From Burkholderiales bacterium (GTDB lineage: Bacteria > Pseudomonadota > Gammaproteobacteria > Burkholderiales > Burkholderiaceae_C): 64,000 nucleotides of DNA. The stretch covers positions 1 to 64,000 of the forward strand of contig JANYCG010000164.1 in the NCBI GenBank assembly GCA_025360385.1. Reading direction: 5' to 3'. The notes below the pieces were generated by a model. That model saw only the letters and a program-made list of their open reading frames with translations, was not told the DNA's origin and ran no database searches. A program made the translations under genes and the position numbers. Positions 52,211-61,035 of the stretch are shown here, one piece after another (the stretch's first letter is position 1; every line of letters begins with the position of its first letter).

Positions 52211-53440
52211 ATGCAAATCAAGACCCAACGCTGGATAGACCGCTGGATTGGCCAGCTTCTGTGTGGCGCAGTGTCCTTGTGGGTGCGGCTGGCGGGTTCG
52301 TTGCGGCCCGCACCAAAGCTTGCCAAAGAGCCCAAACACATCCTCATCATCCTGCTCAGTGAAATGGGCAGTATCGTGCTGGCCGGGCCGATGTTCAAGG
52401 CCTTGCACGCGCGTTTTCCCGGCGCGACGCTGCATGTCTTGCAGCTCAAGCGCAACCAGGAAGTCGCCAAACTGCTGCAGCTGGCAGACCTGAAAAATTT
52501 TCACGCGCTTGACGACCGCTCGGGCCTGGAACTGCTCAAGGATGTCTGGCGCGTCTGGCGCGCCATGCGCCAACTGCCGCTGGACGTGGTGATTGACTGC
52601 GAGCTGTTCTCGCGCATCAGCAGCCTGATGGCTTTTGTCGTGGGTGCGCCGCTGCGTGTTGGCTTCACGCCGCACACGCAAGAGGGCCTGTACCGCGGCA
52701 GCCACATCAACCGCGCCATCCCCTACAACCCTTACCAGCACATCAGCAAGCAGTTTTTGTCTTTGGTGGACGCCTTGGACGGTGATGCAGCCATGCCGCG
52801 CAACAAGGCGGCGCCGGTCCGAGACATGCCGCCTGAAACCGCGCTGTCGGTAAACTTCAACCCGGATGAACTGCTTCGTTACCGTCAAAATTTATTGACG
52901 GATTTTCCGGTGGCTGCGGGCCGCAAAATTGTGCTGCTCTACGCTGGCGGAGGCTTGCTGCCTGAGCGCGCCTGGCCCGCCGCGCATTACGCCCGCGTGG
53001 CGCGTGGTCTGTGTGCCGCAGGCCATGCCGTGGGTTTGATTGGCCTGCGCGAGGACGCAGAGCTGGCACATGGCCTGCAACAACAAACAGCCAGTGAGTT
53101 GTGTCTGGACCTGACGGGTTACACCAAGAGCATCCGCGAGCTGCTGATGTTGTTCCACGCTGCAGACCTGCTCATCACCAACGACGGGGGCCCGGGCCAC
53201 TTTGCCAGTTTGACGCCGATCCAAACCTTCGTTTTTTTTGGCCCTGAAACCAGCAGGCTCTACGGCCCCCTGGGGGGCACATTTGGGGCCCAGGCCCGCA
53301 GTTATGAGTCCGGCATCGCCTGCTCGCCCTGCCTGTCTGCCTACAACCACCGCCAGACGTTTTGCGATGGTGACAACCAGTGCCTGCAACGCATAGCGCC
53401 TGACCCGGTGCTGGCAGACGCGCTGGCGGCCCTGGCATGA
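52211..53440 (+). CDS. Glycosyltransferase family 9 (heptosyltransferase-like)
   Basis: 409 residues, GT-B fold. The N-terminal Rossmann half has HILIILLSEMGSIVLAGPMFKALHARFPGA; the C-terminal half has KIVLLYAGGGLLPERAWPAAHYA and the sugar-nucleotide site LITNDGGPGHFASLTPIQTFVFFGPE, as in ADP-heptose:LPS heptosyltransferases. Acceptor and donor are not determinable. It probably acts on LPS core or a related glycan at the cytoplasmic face. GtrA and GT39 genes follow in the same direction. Confidence 0.88.
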   Translation: MQIKTQRWIDRWIGQLLCGAVSLWVRLAGSLRPAPKLAKEPKHILIILLSEMGSIVLAGPMFKALHARFPGATLHVLQLKRNQEVAKLLQLADLKNFHALDDRSGLELLKDVWRVWRAMRQLPLDVVIDCELFSRISSLMAFVVGAPLRVGFTPHTQEGLYRGSHINRAIPYNPYQHISKQFLSLVDALDGDAAMPRNKAAPVRDMPPETALSVNFNPDELLRYRQNLLTDFPVAAGRKIVLLYAGGGLLPERAWPAAHYARVARGLCAAGHAVGLIGLREDAELAHGLQQQTASELCLDLTGYTKSIRELLMLFHAADLLITNDGGPGHFASLTPIQTFVFFGPETSRLYGPLGGTFGAQARSYESGIACSPCLSAYNHRQTFCDGDNQCLQRIAPDPVLADALAALA

Positions 53441-53467
53441 GCTGCAGTGAGCAAGCGACAATGGGGC

Positions 53468-54010
53468 ATGCGTTCTGACACTGGCCTGCCGGCAAAACTA
53501 TTCGCCTTGATTGAATGGCTCAAGCGCCTGCGATACGTCAAATTTGGCATCGTCGGTGCCAGTGGCACGGTCGTCAACATCGCGGTCTTGTACGTCGCCA
53601 AAACTTGGCTCTTCGATTGGGTTGAGCCGATGCAGCTGCGCCTGGGGTTAGCCCTTGCCTTGGCGATTTTGATTGCGACTTTGAGCAACTTCACCTGGAA
53701 CCGGCTGTGGACTTGGGCCGACCGCCGTGCCGCGCTGGACATTGAACAAGGCGCGCCGCAGGCACCCTTGGTGCGCCGGGTGGTTAACGAATTTGGACGT
53801 TACTGCGCGGCCTCGTGGTTTGGCATGGCGTTCCAGTTTGGCGCAACGATCTGGCTGTCGCATTACATGGACTATCGGCTGGCCAATGTGGCGTCGATTG
53901 TGCTGGCCAGCGTCATTAATTTTTTGGCCAATGACCGCTGGACTTTCAAACTGCGGCGCAACGCCAAACAAGCTGGGCCGGCAGCGACACAGCCGCCAGC
54001 GGGCCAATGA
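53468..54010 (+). CDS. GtrA family membrane protein
   Basis: About 180 residues with four predicted membrane segments, beginning LKRLRYVKFGIVGASGTVVNIAVLYVAKTW, the GtrA signature, and ending SVINFLANDRWTF. GtrA proteins are thought to flip polyprenyl-linked sugars across the inner membrane for O-antigen or cell-wall glycosylation. Its place between a GT9 and a GT39 gene fits: cytoplasmic transferase, flippase, periplasmic transferase. A GTG at 53447 is an alternative start. Confidence 0.87.
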   Translation: MRSDTGLPAKLFALIEWLKRLRYVKFGIVGASGTVVNIAVLYVAKTWLFDWVEPMQLRLGLALALAILIATLSNFTWNRLWTWADRRAALDIEQGAPQAPLVRRVVNEFGRYCAASWFGMAFQFGATIWLSHYMDYRLANVASIVLASVINFLANDRWTFKLRRNAKQAGPAATQPPAGQ

Positions 54011-54052
54011 CACCCGCTCGTTTTGTTTTTGCCGGGGTCCAAAGTTTGTCAA

Positions 54053-54110
54053 GTTGCTACTAACGTGATAGCTGTCTACTCATATTTAAAGCGGAAATCG
54101 GGCATTGTTA
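54053..54110 (+). repeat. AT-rich dispersed repeat, copy 11 (start of GT39 gene)
   Basis: Contains GTTGCTACTAACGTGATAGC, TGTCTACTCATATTTAAAGC, GGAAATCGGGCATTG. The candidate GTG start of the glycosyltransferase (54065) lies within it. Confidence 0.65.
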
Positions 54111-55936
54111 TCCTTTGGAGCTGTGTCTTTTTGGGTGTCCTGGTGTATGCCCTGGGTCTGGGCGGCCAGAACATCCCCACCAATGGCGACGAGCTGGTTT
54201 ACCTGCACATCGCACGGCTGACGGCAGCCTCAGAGCACTGGCTGCCGCTGGCGTCAGAACTCCACGCCATGCGCAATACCAAGCCGCCCTTGCTGTTCTG
54301 GCAGGCCATGGTGGCAAGTCAATGGGGGCAAGACTGGACGCTGTTTGCCCTGCGCCTGCCCAGCCTGGTTTACACCCTGCTGCTGACGGCGTTGATCGCG
54401 TTTTCCGTTCACGGTATCAGCCAAAACTTGAAGGCAGCCCTGACAGCTGCTTGCGCCTACCTGTGCTTCTTTTGCACCTTTCGCTACGGGCGGCCCTACC
54501 TCACCAGCGCGGCCGAAAGCTTCTGGCTGGACTTGCCGATGTTTTATGCCCTGTGGTTGAGCCGCGCCCATTTGGACGTTGGGGCCCTGAAACCTCATTC
54601 CAGCCAGATTCGGGGTAAAAAAGTGACTTATGTCCCCATGGGTGCTCAATTGTTTGATATTAAAAGCATAGCAATTTGGATTTTGATTGGCATCAGCTGG
54701 GGCCTGGGTTCTGCCTACAAATCCTTCGCGCTGATTGCGCCGGCGGCGGCGGCGTTCTGGTGTGCCGCCTTGCTGTCAAGGCCGGGGCTGGACTGGCGTG
54801 TCTTTTTCAAATTGTCAATCGGCTGCAGCATTGCAAGCGTTCTGGCCTTAGCGATTTTTGCGCTGTGGTTTGTGCTCGACCCCGACCCTGGCGCCGTGTG
54901 GCGCGAGTTCGTTGTGGGTGAAAACGCCGGCAAGCTGAATGACGCGCAAGGCTATTGGCATGAAGCCCTGTATGGTGGCGGCTCCAGCCTGTGGGCGCAG
55001 TTGCTGGCTTACGTGGAGAACGCAGGGCTGCTGGCGTTTGCTGTGCTGGGTCTGGCAATGGCAGGCGTGTCCGCCTGGCGCAGAAAGTTGTCTGATGGTC
55101 AGCGCCTGGTGATTCCCGCGCACCTGTGGGTTTTGCTGGCCTGGCTTGCTGTCTGGCTGGTCGTGTTTTGCATCCCCAGCCAGCGTTCGGCCCGGTATGT
55201 CATCCCAGCCATGCCCGCGTTGGCCATGGTTCTGGCGCTGCAATGGGAGCGGATTGGCCGCGCCTGGTTTATGGCCACGCTGGCGCTGGTGGGCATCGCG
55301 TTGCTGGCATTCGCGCGCCTTGCCTGGGTGGAACACAGCCTGGGCATTGCCACCTTGGCCCAGGGGTGGCTGGCGATGGGATTGGCGCTGGCGGGGGCGC
55401 TGGCCGTGTTGGCCGGTCTGTCCAAAGCGGCCTGGACGCGCACCGCCACCTTGCTGGCCTGTATGACCTTCTACGCCTGTTTCAACGCCACCCTGGCCCC
55501 GCTGGACGGCCCGCAAGGTGTGTTTGCTTCAAATCCGGCAATGCCATTGCGGGGCAAAAGCATCGCCGTGCCGAACAATTTCAACGCGCAATTTGAACGT
55601 TTTGAATTTTTGCTGAACCGCCAGCATGAGGCGAACAAATTTGTGCCTTTTGACATGGCCATTCTGTCTGAGGGCGAGGCCGCGCAGGGCAAACTCGGTG
55701 ACCTGCTGAAGCGCTTCGATGCGGTGGTCTGGGCGTCCACCCGCGCCGACGAAACCCAGGCCCCTTGCCTTCAATCTGAGCGCAACTTCGGCCCTGCCTT
55801 TTGTCAGTTGCTCGCCCAGCGCTGGACTATCAAGGGCCGCCACAAAAGCGGTGAAATCAATTGGGGCAACCTCTGGCAGCCGCAAGACTGGCTGTTCAGC
55901 CGGGAGTGGCTCCTGGCGGCGTTGCCACCGGCTTGA
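54065..55936 (+). CDS. ArnT-like glycosyltransferase (family 39), polytopic membrane protein
   Basis: About 620 residues with ~12 membrane segments. The first periplasmic loop GQNIPTNGDELVYLHIARLT holds the conserved acidic residue of GT39/ArnT enzymes, followed by HAMRNTKPPLLFWQAMVA. It uses a polyprenyl-phosphate sugar donor to modify lipid A, core or other glycans on the periplasmic side. The start is uncertain (GTG 54065 or TTG 54023). Two AT-rich repeat copies touch the gene; that at 54613-54676 falls in a loop between membrane segments. The 3' end overlaps a convergent gene by ~41 bases. Confidence 0.82.
   Translation: MIAVYSYLKRKSGIVILWSCVFLGVLVYALGLGGQNIPTNGDELVYLHIARLTAASEHWLPLASELHAMRNTKPPLLFWQAMVASQWGQDWTLFALRLPSLVYTLLLTALIAFSVHGISQNLKAALTAACAYLCFFCTFRYGRPYLTSAAESFWLDLPMFYALWLSRAHLDVGALKPHSSQIRGKKVTYVPMGAQLFDIKSIAIWILIGISWGLGSAYKSFALIAPAAAAFWCAALLSRPGLDWRVFFKLSIGCSIASVLALAIFALWFVLDPDPGAVWREFVVGENAGKLNDAQGYWHEALYGGGSSLWAQLLAYVENAGLLAFAVLGLAMAGVSAWRRKLSDGQRLVIPAHLWVLLAWLAVWLVVFCIPSQRSARYVIPAMPALAMVLALQWERIGRAWFMATLALVGIALLAFARLAWVEHSLGIATLAQGWLAMGLALAGALAVLAGLSKAAWTRTATLLACMTFYACFNATLAPLDGPQGVFASNPAMPLRGKSIAVPNNFNAQFERFEFLLNRQHEANKFVPFDMAILSEGEAAQGKLGDLLKRFDAVVWASTRADETQAPCLQSERNFGPAFCQLLAQRWTIKGRHKSGEINWGNLWQPQDWLFSREWLLAALPPA
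54613..54676 (-). repeat. AT-rich dispersed repeat, copy 12 (in GT39 gene)
   Basis: Minus-strand reading: TTGCTATGCTTTTAATATCA, AACAATTGAGCACCCATGGG, GACATAAGTCACTTTTTT. It encodes a polar insert (KKVTYVPMGAQLFDIKSIA) between predicted membrane helices. Confidence 0.6.
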
Positions 55937-56603
55937 AGATAAGGGCAAGCCAACGTACCAGCCATACGTGCAACCAGGCCCACAGCCAAGGGTCGATCAG
56001 CGCGTCAAACACGTTGCCAGTGGGCAATCGTGTCAGCACATACAGCGCCAGCACCAGCCACAACAAACCGGGCAGGCGCAGTGGCAAGGCCCTGCCGGCT
56101 TCACCCGGCTTGGCCCACGCTCCCAAGCCCACCCAAAACCCCATCGCCAGCAAGGCCGCCACGGCCAATGCTGCCGAACCAAACCCCAGGCGATACACCG
56201 CGAACGGCAGCAGGCCAAAGGTGTCGAGCAACAGAACCCAGCCCAACATCAGGCCGGCCAGCGGCAGACCTATCGCCACCTTGGAACGGCCATCCGCTGG
56301 ACCCGGTTCATGACCAGCCAATCCACACAAACACAAGGCCATGGTCATCAAACTGGGCAATTGAAACGCCAGCCCCAACCAATAGGTGGGCGCCCAGGGG
56401 CCAGGTAAAAAACACCACAAGGCCCCTGCCGCGAGCACCCAGGCCGGCACGCCTGTTTTGCCTGGTGGTTTGATCCGCCGAGCGCCATACAGGCCCAAAA
56501 ATGCCAGCATCATGGCCCAAAACAAAGGCATCGCCCAACGCAACACCAATGCATCCGGCAGCACCGGGGTGAAGCTGCTCGCTTGTTGTCCAAGCCAATC
56601 CAT
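55896..56603 (-). CDS. Uncharacterised polytopic membrane protein
   Basis: About 235 residues with six or seven predicted membrane segments (for example WAMPLFWAMMLAFLGLYGA, GLPLAGLMLGWVLLLDTFG and ALAVAALLAMGFWVGLG). I do not recognise a family. It overlaps the upstream sialidase-like gene (TGATG), so the two are translated together. Its 3' end runs ~41 bases into the end of the convergent GT39 gene. Probably a membrane component of the three-gene minus-strand operon. Confidence 0.65.
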   Translation of the reverse strand: MDWLGQQASSFTPVLPDALVLRWAMPLFWAMMLAFLGLYGARRIKPPGKTGVPAWVLAAGALWCFLPGPWAPTYWLGLAFQLPSLMTMALCLCGLAGHEPGPADGRSKVAIGLPLAGLMLGWVLLLDTFGLLPFAVYRLGFGSAALAVAALLAMGFWVGLGAWAKPGEAGRALPLRLPGLLWLVLALYVLTRLPTGNVFDALIDPWLWAWLHVWLVRWLALIFKPVATPPGATPG

Positions 56604-57802
56604 CACGGTTTGGCCCCCGTCTCAAGGCTTTGCCAGGCGAAACGTTGCCAGGCAATGTGCTCCCGGCCGTCGGTGTAGCTGACCCATAAGCTGCCGTCGG
56701 CCCAGGCCAGCGACGGATAAGAAAACTCGGCTGGCTGGCCGCTGGCGGTCACGGCGTCGTTGCTGGCAGCAGCCAGGGTCTGGCTGCGGTTCCAGTCAAT
56801 GCCGTTGGCGGATTCGCTCAGGTCAAGCACCCGGCGTGAGTGGGGTGATGAGTTGTGGGCCAGCACAAACTGCCAGGTGCCAATGGTCAAAGCAGCAATT
56901 GACGCGTCTGGGTTGCTGAGGGACAGGTCCGGCAAATCGCGCCAGGTCTCACCGCCGTCGCCAGTCTGGGTGACGGCCACGTGGCCATTGATCCGGTTGT
57001 CACGCATCAGCGCCAGCCAATGCCGCTCGTTGAACGCAATCAAGGCAGGCTGCAAGATTTGACGGCGGCTTGACATGCGCGCCAGGCCCATCAGGTTGCC
57101 GTCGGCGTCAAATCTGAGCGCGACCGGGTACTTGAGCCCCAATTCAAAATAGACCGGCAGCACCATGCCGCCATCCTGCAAGGCCAAGGGCGCGCCACGC
57201 ACCAGAAAACTGGTATTCCATAACCAGGACAGCGGCAACACGCGCGGCTGTGCAAATTGCAAAATGGCCGCATCGGTGCCCGGCGGTGATTGCCGCAAAT
57301 GCACAATGCGAGAAGCCGCCCAACCGCCCAGGCCGGTGGCCACCACAAACAGATGCACCCTTCCTTGCGCGTCCAGCCAGGCCACCGGGTTGCCCAGACG
57401 GCGCAGCCCAAAGCCCAACACCGCGCCAAAATCCGCGCGATTCACCACCCACTGGGCGACGCTCCATTGCTGGGTGCTGCGTTCGTAACACGACTGCGCT
57501 ACCTGCACATCGGGGGCGCTTTCGCGCGTGCCGGCAAACCAGAACGCCATGAGGGCGCAGCGGTGGCCCGCCGGCATGGCGAGCAAGTTGCTTGCATGGG
57601 CGCTGGGCGTGTTGGCAGGCATGGGAATATGCCCCTGCGCCAAGACGGTGAGTTTGGCGCTGGCCGGGGGCAGCGGGCCCCCGTTCATCACCGCTTTGGG
57701 CGGTGCCGGGTTTGGGCCGCGGTGCAACAGATCAAGGCCCACCAGGGCGGCCCCCATCACCAGCCCCCACACAACACGCTGGCGCAAAAGCATGAAGAGC
57801 AT
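56603..57802 (-). CDS. Exo-alpha-sialidase-like (BNR/Asp-box) protein
   Basis: About 399 residues. An N-terminal hydrophobic signal or anchor (LLRQRVVWGLVMGAALVGLDLL) is followed by a six-bladed-propeller-like body with an Asp-box, TQTGDGGETWRDL, and other WxxxxxL strands. Family members include sialidases, but true sialidases need an Arg triad and catalytic Tyr/Glu that I cannot confirm, so enzymatic activity is doubtful. Expected location is periplasm or membrane surface. It is flanked by two small membrane protein genes with gaps of 0-5 bases. Confidence 0.75.
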   Translation of the reverse strand: MLFMLLRQRVVWGLVMGAALVGLDLLHRGPNPAPPKAVMNGGPLPPASAKLTVLAQGHIPMPANTPSAHASNLLAMPAGHRCALMAFWFAGTRESAPDVQVAQSCYERSTQQWSVAQWVVNRADFGAVLGFGLRRLGNPVAWLDAQGRVHLFVVATGLGGWAASRIVHLRQSPPGTDAAILQFAQPRVLPLSWLWNTSFLVRGAPLALQDGGMVLPVYFELGLKYPVALRFDADGNLMGLARMSSRRQILQPALIAFNERHWLALMRDNRINGHVAVTQTGDGGETWRDLPDLSLSNPDASIAALTIGTWQFVLAHNSSPHSRRVLDLSESANGIDWNRSQTLAAASNDAVTASGQPAEFSYPSLAWADGSLWVSYTDGREHIAWQRFAWQSLETGAKP

Positions 57803-57807
57803 CAAGA

Positions 57808-58254
57808 CTAGGACACTGCTGAAAACAGCAGCATCAACGCCAACAATACGGCATAGGGGAACGCCACCGTCGGCCGGACAGCATTGGCCAGGTATTCAGC
57901 GACGATGGTGATGCCCCCTGGCCGCACCGCCTGCCAGGCGCTGTGCAGTTGAAAAGCTGCACCTTGCGGCGCTGGCACCGATGCGCTTGAGGCCGCATGG
58001 TGAAGCTGGTCGACCCAGGCTTCAATTTGCAGAATGCGCTGGCCAATGCGCGACTGGAAAGTCCGCAAAATGCCTTCCTGAAACCACAGCACCAGCAGCA
58101 GGAAACCCAGGTAAAAACTGTTCACCTCAAAGGCCAGCCCCAGCATCAGCAAGGCGACTGCAAACAGCTTGACGACCAGGGCGTTGCGTTCATGCTGCTC
58201 AAAATTATTTTGTAGCGTCATCCATTCCTGACCCAAGCGGTCTGCGCTGTTCAT
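57808..58254 (-). CDS. Small membrane protein of unknown function
   Basis: 148 residues beginning MNSADRLGQEWMTLQNNFEQHERNALVVK. Two hydrophobic segments follow (LFAVALLMLGLAF and FYLGFLLLVLWFQ), then a soluble stretch with ILQIEAWVDQL and a C-terminal membrane segment (VAFPYAVLLALMLLFSAVS). Family not recognised. It is the first gene of the operon with the sialidase-like and polytopic proteins. Confidence 0.65.
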   Translation of the reverse strand: MNSADRLGQEWMTLQNNFEQHERNALVVKLFAVALLMLGLAFEVNSFYLGFLLLVLWFQEGILRTFQSRIGQRILQIEAWVDQLHHAASSASVPAPQGAAFQLHSAWQAVRPGGITIVAEYLANAVRPTVAFPYAVLLALMLLFSAVS

Positions 58255-58421
58255 AAATTTATGCGGACGTGAATCGTCGTCATCGGTTTGATAATAGGGG
58301 GCACGCTTGGCAATCGCCGTTGCCGTCGCAGCGACAATCCGTCAAGTCTAACGCTACGGCTGTTGTGCCTTTTTTTCCAATCCATGCGGGTCTTTGCTGA
58401 ATTTTTTTGACGCTTAAACCC

Positions 58422-59012
58422 ATGCACCGCACCATCTTCGACACGCCCGTGGTCAACACTCTGCTGCGGGCCTTTTCATTGATGTTCCTGAAAATTATGG
58501 GCTGGAAGGTGCAAGGCCGCCTTCCGCCCAATGGCCAGAAAAGCGTATTGATTGCCGCCCCCCACACCAGCAACTGGGACTTGCCCTACCCGCTGATGGT
58601 GGCGTTTGTGCTGCGCCTGAATATTCACTGGATGGGCAAGGAAGAAATTTTCAAACCCCCGTTTCGCGGCCTGATGGTCTGGCTGGGTGGCATTCCCGTA
58701 CACCGGGACAAATCCACCAATCTGGTGGCTGCATCCGTCGAAGCCATCAAGGCGGCAACCGGCCCGGTGCAGCTCATCGTGCCGCCGGAGGGCACGCGCA
58801 GCGGCACCCGTTTCTGGAAGACCGGTTTTTATTACATTGCCGTGGGTGCGCAGGTGCCCATCGTGATGGCCTACATGGACTATGACAAGAAAATCAGCGG
58901 CCTGGGCCCGGTGTTCCAGCCCACTGGCGACATTGAGGCCGACATGGCGGCCGTCAAGGCGTTTTACGCGCCGTTCAAAGGCCGGCACCCGGACCGGTTT
59001 GAGGCTGGGTAA
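58422..59012 (+). CDS. 1-acyl-glycerol-3-phosphate acyltransferase-like protein
   Basis: About 196 residues, PlsC superfamily. The catalytic HxxxxD is HTSNWD in LIAAPHTSNWDLPYPLM, with the KEEIFKPPFRGLMVWLGGIPV motif and the phosphate-binding PPEGTRSG. There is no long membrane anchor beyond the amphipathic N-terminus (NTLLRAFSLMFLKIMGWKV). It acylates a lysophospholipid or similar acceptor; the exact substrate is unknown. The ATG at 58422 is preferred to the TTG at 58407. Confidence 0.87.
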   Translation: MHRTIFDTPVVNTLLRAFSLMFLKIMGWKVQGRLPPNGQKSVLIAAPHTSNWDLPYPLMVAFVLRLNIHWMGKEEIFKPPFRGLMVWLGGIPVHRDKSTNLVAASVEAIKAATGPVQLIVPPEGTRSGTRFWKTGFYYIAVGAQVPIVMAYMDYDKKISGLGPVFQPTGDIEADMAAVKAFYAPFKGRHPDRFEAG

Positions 59013-59030
59013 GTTTGACGCAGGCTATTG

Positions 59031-59066
59031 CCAACCCATTGCCCAGCCCATTGTCCAACCCATTGC
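59031..59066. repeat. 12-bp tandem repeat, three units
   Basis: Three units of CCAACCCATTGC, with two substitutions in the middle unit, lie in the gap between convergent plsC-like and PfkB kinase genes. Function unknown; such units can vary by slippage. Confidence 0.6.
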
Positions 59067-59071
59067 CTAAG

Positions 59072-60106
59072 CTAGGTTCCCGCCCTCACAAACTGCTCAA
59101 ACTGGGTTTTGATCTGCGCCATCGCCGCCAGGCCCAGGCGGTTGCCATACTGGCTGACGACCTGCCCCGCCGCCTGGTTGGCCAGCCAGGCCGCCTGCGC
59201 ATGGTTGTGGCCCTGCGTAGCGGCGTACAGGAAGGCGCCGGCAAACATGTCGCCCGCGCCATTGGTGTCCACCGCCTTGACTTTGGCCGCGGGCACGTCG
59301 GTCTGGCTGCCGTTCTCAATCACCAGGCAACCTTTGGCGCTGCGGGTCAGGCACACGGTTTTGGCCAGTTGGCCAACTTGGGCAACGATGGCCGCGAGGT
59401 CTTTGCTGCCGCACCAGGTCTGCGCCTCTTCTTCGTTGCAAAACAGGTAGTCGATGCCGTCGCCGACCATGGCCTGCAGGCCAGGGCGGCAAAAATTGAT
59501 CATGCTCATGTCGGACAGCGTGGTGGCGAGTTTCACGCCTGCTGCCCGTGCCAGGGCACGGCCTTTGAGCGCGGCATCCAGCCCGGTGGGTGACGCGGCC
59601 AGGTAACCTTCCATGTAATAAATTTTTGAAGCTTGCAGCGCGTCGGAATTCAGGGCGGTGTAGTCCAGTTCTGCGGTGGCACCCAGAAAGGTGCTCATGC
59701 TGCGTTCTGCGTCCGGCGTCACCATCACCATGCAGTCGCCGGTTTGGCCCGGTGCGCCCAGCGCTGCCAGGTTGGCCGGTGTGAGGTTGCTGTCCACGCC
59801 GTTGGCCTGCAAATCTGCCGCGTAAAACGCACCCAAATCATCGTGGGCCACCCGGCAGGAATAAAAGCCCCTGCCGCCGAGCTGCGCCACCGCCACGATG
59901 GTATTGCCGGCCGAGCCGCCGCCGCTTTTGCGCGAGTGGATGCCCTTCACGTGCACCAGCAATTCGGCGCGGCGCGGGGTGTCAATCAGGGTCATGTGGC
60001 GCTTCTCGACCTGCATCGCGCTGAGCTGGGCATCGCTCACTTCGTATTCGGAATCCACCAGCGCGTTGCCGATGGCGTAGATGTCATATTTGTGGTGGCT
60101 TGTCAT
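59072..60106 (-). CDS. PfkB family carbohydrate/adenosine kinase
   Basis: About 344 residues beginning MTSHHKYDIYAIGNALVDSE. PfkB signatures: GGGSAGNTIVAVAQLGG near the N-terminus and the anion-hole/catalytic DTNGAGDMFAGAFLYA near residue 285. Close bacterial relatives are annotated adenosine kinase, but ribokinase-like specificity cannot be excluded. The ATG at 60106 matches homologues; 60166 would add 20 residues. It is cytoplasmic. Confidence 0.86.
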   Translation of the reverse strand: MTSHHKYDIYAIGNALVDSEYEVSDAQLSAMQVEKRHMTLIDTPRRAELLVHVKGIHSRKSGGGSAGNTIVAVAQLGGRGFYSCRVAHDDLGAFYAADLQANGVDSNLTPANLAALGAPGQTGDCMVMVTPDAERSMSTFLGATAELDYTALNSDALQASKIYYMEGYLAASPTGLDAALKGRALARAAGVKLATTLSDMSMINFCRPGLQAMVGDGIDYLFCNEEEAQTWCGSKDLAAIVAQVGQLAKTVCLTRSAKGCLVIENGSQTDVPAAKVKAVDTNGAGDMFAGAFLYAATQGHNHAQAAWLANQAAGQVVSQYGNRLGLAAMAQIKTQFEQFVRAGT

Positions 60107-60192
60107 GGGGATGGAAAGACGCATTGAAAATGCTGGCAAGTGTAATTGCCCCTGTTGATTTGCCAATTCCGATGTCAGATCATTCGTGAAAG

Positions 60193-60969
60193 TCAGCGCT
60201 TGCGGTTGATGAATGCCTGCATGTAGGCCTGCGGTTCGCCGGTTGCAAAGGCTTGGCCAAACTCGGGCACGGTGGCCTCAATGGCGGCGTCGGGTGCGAG
60301 GTGTTGCCAACTGCGCATCAACTGTTTTTGTTGCTTGAGGGCAGCGGCGCCAAACCCCGCCAGGCGACTGGCCAGCGCGGCAATGCGGCCATCCAGCTGG
60401 TCCAGCGCGCACACCTCGTGCACCAGGCCCCATTGCAAGGCCGTTGCGGCATCAATGGACTCGCCCGTCATCAAGAGCCAGGTCGCGCGCGATTGCCCCA
60501 CCAGCATGGGCAGCAGCACCGCGTGGATCACCGACGGGATGCCGACGGCCACCTCGGGCATGCCATACACGCCGGTGTTGCTGCTGATGCGCAGGTCACA
60601 CGCGGCGGCCACCTCTAGCCCGCCGCCCAGTGTGAAACCCGACAGCCGCGCGACCACGGGTGCCGGAAAGCTGCGCACGGCCTCGCACAGGTCTTTCAGC
60701 CGGGTGATGAAGGCCTCGGCCAAGGGCGGTGTCAACGCCGCCATTTCATAAATGTCCGCGCCGCCGATGAAAGCCTTGTCGCCCGCGCCGCGCAGGATGA
60801 GCACACGCACATCGCCACGGACTTTCAGGGTGTCGATAGCCTGCGTGAGCTCAAGAATCGCGGGTGTACCGACGATGTTGAGCGACTTGGCATTGCGCAG
60901 CGTCAGCGTGGCGATGCCAGCGGCGTTGAGCGTGGCGGTGGTGTGGTGGGTGTCGATGAGGGCGTTCAT
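60193..60969 (-). CDS. Enoyl-CoA hydratase/isomerase family protein
   Basis: 258 residues, crotonase fold. The oxyanion-hole segments are GAGDKAFIGGADIYEMAAL and SGFTLGGGLEVAAACDLRISS. A catalytic Glu is plausible in GMPEVAVGIPSVIHAVLLP. Likely acts in beta-oxidation or amino acid catabolism; the substrate is not determinable and no fatty-acid genes are adjacent. 67 bases separate its start from the dnaE2 stop upstream. Confidence 0.88.
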   Translation of the reverse strand: MNALIDTHHTTATLNAAGIATLTLRNAKSLNIVGTPAILELTQAIDTLKVRGDVRVLILRGAGDKAFIGGADIYEMAALTPPLAEAFITRLKDLCEAVRSFPAPVVARLSGFTLGGGLEVAAACDLRISSNTGVYGMPEVAVGIPSVIHAVLLPMLVGQSRATWLLMTGESIDAATALQWGLVHEVCALDQLDGRIAALASRLAGFGAAALKQQKQLMRSWQHLAPDAAIEATVPEFGQAFATGEPQAYMQAFINRKR

Positions 60970-61035
60970 GAATTCGAGTATCGCAGTCCCAACCTGGCTT
61001 ATGGTTTTTAATCAGGCAAACCTGCTTTCAGCAAC

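Noticed and set aside
59015-59593. A 192-codon plus-strand frame opposite the PfkB kinase
   Set aside because: It is antisense to a clear kinase gene and begins in a tandem repeat; no family-like sequence.
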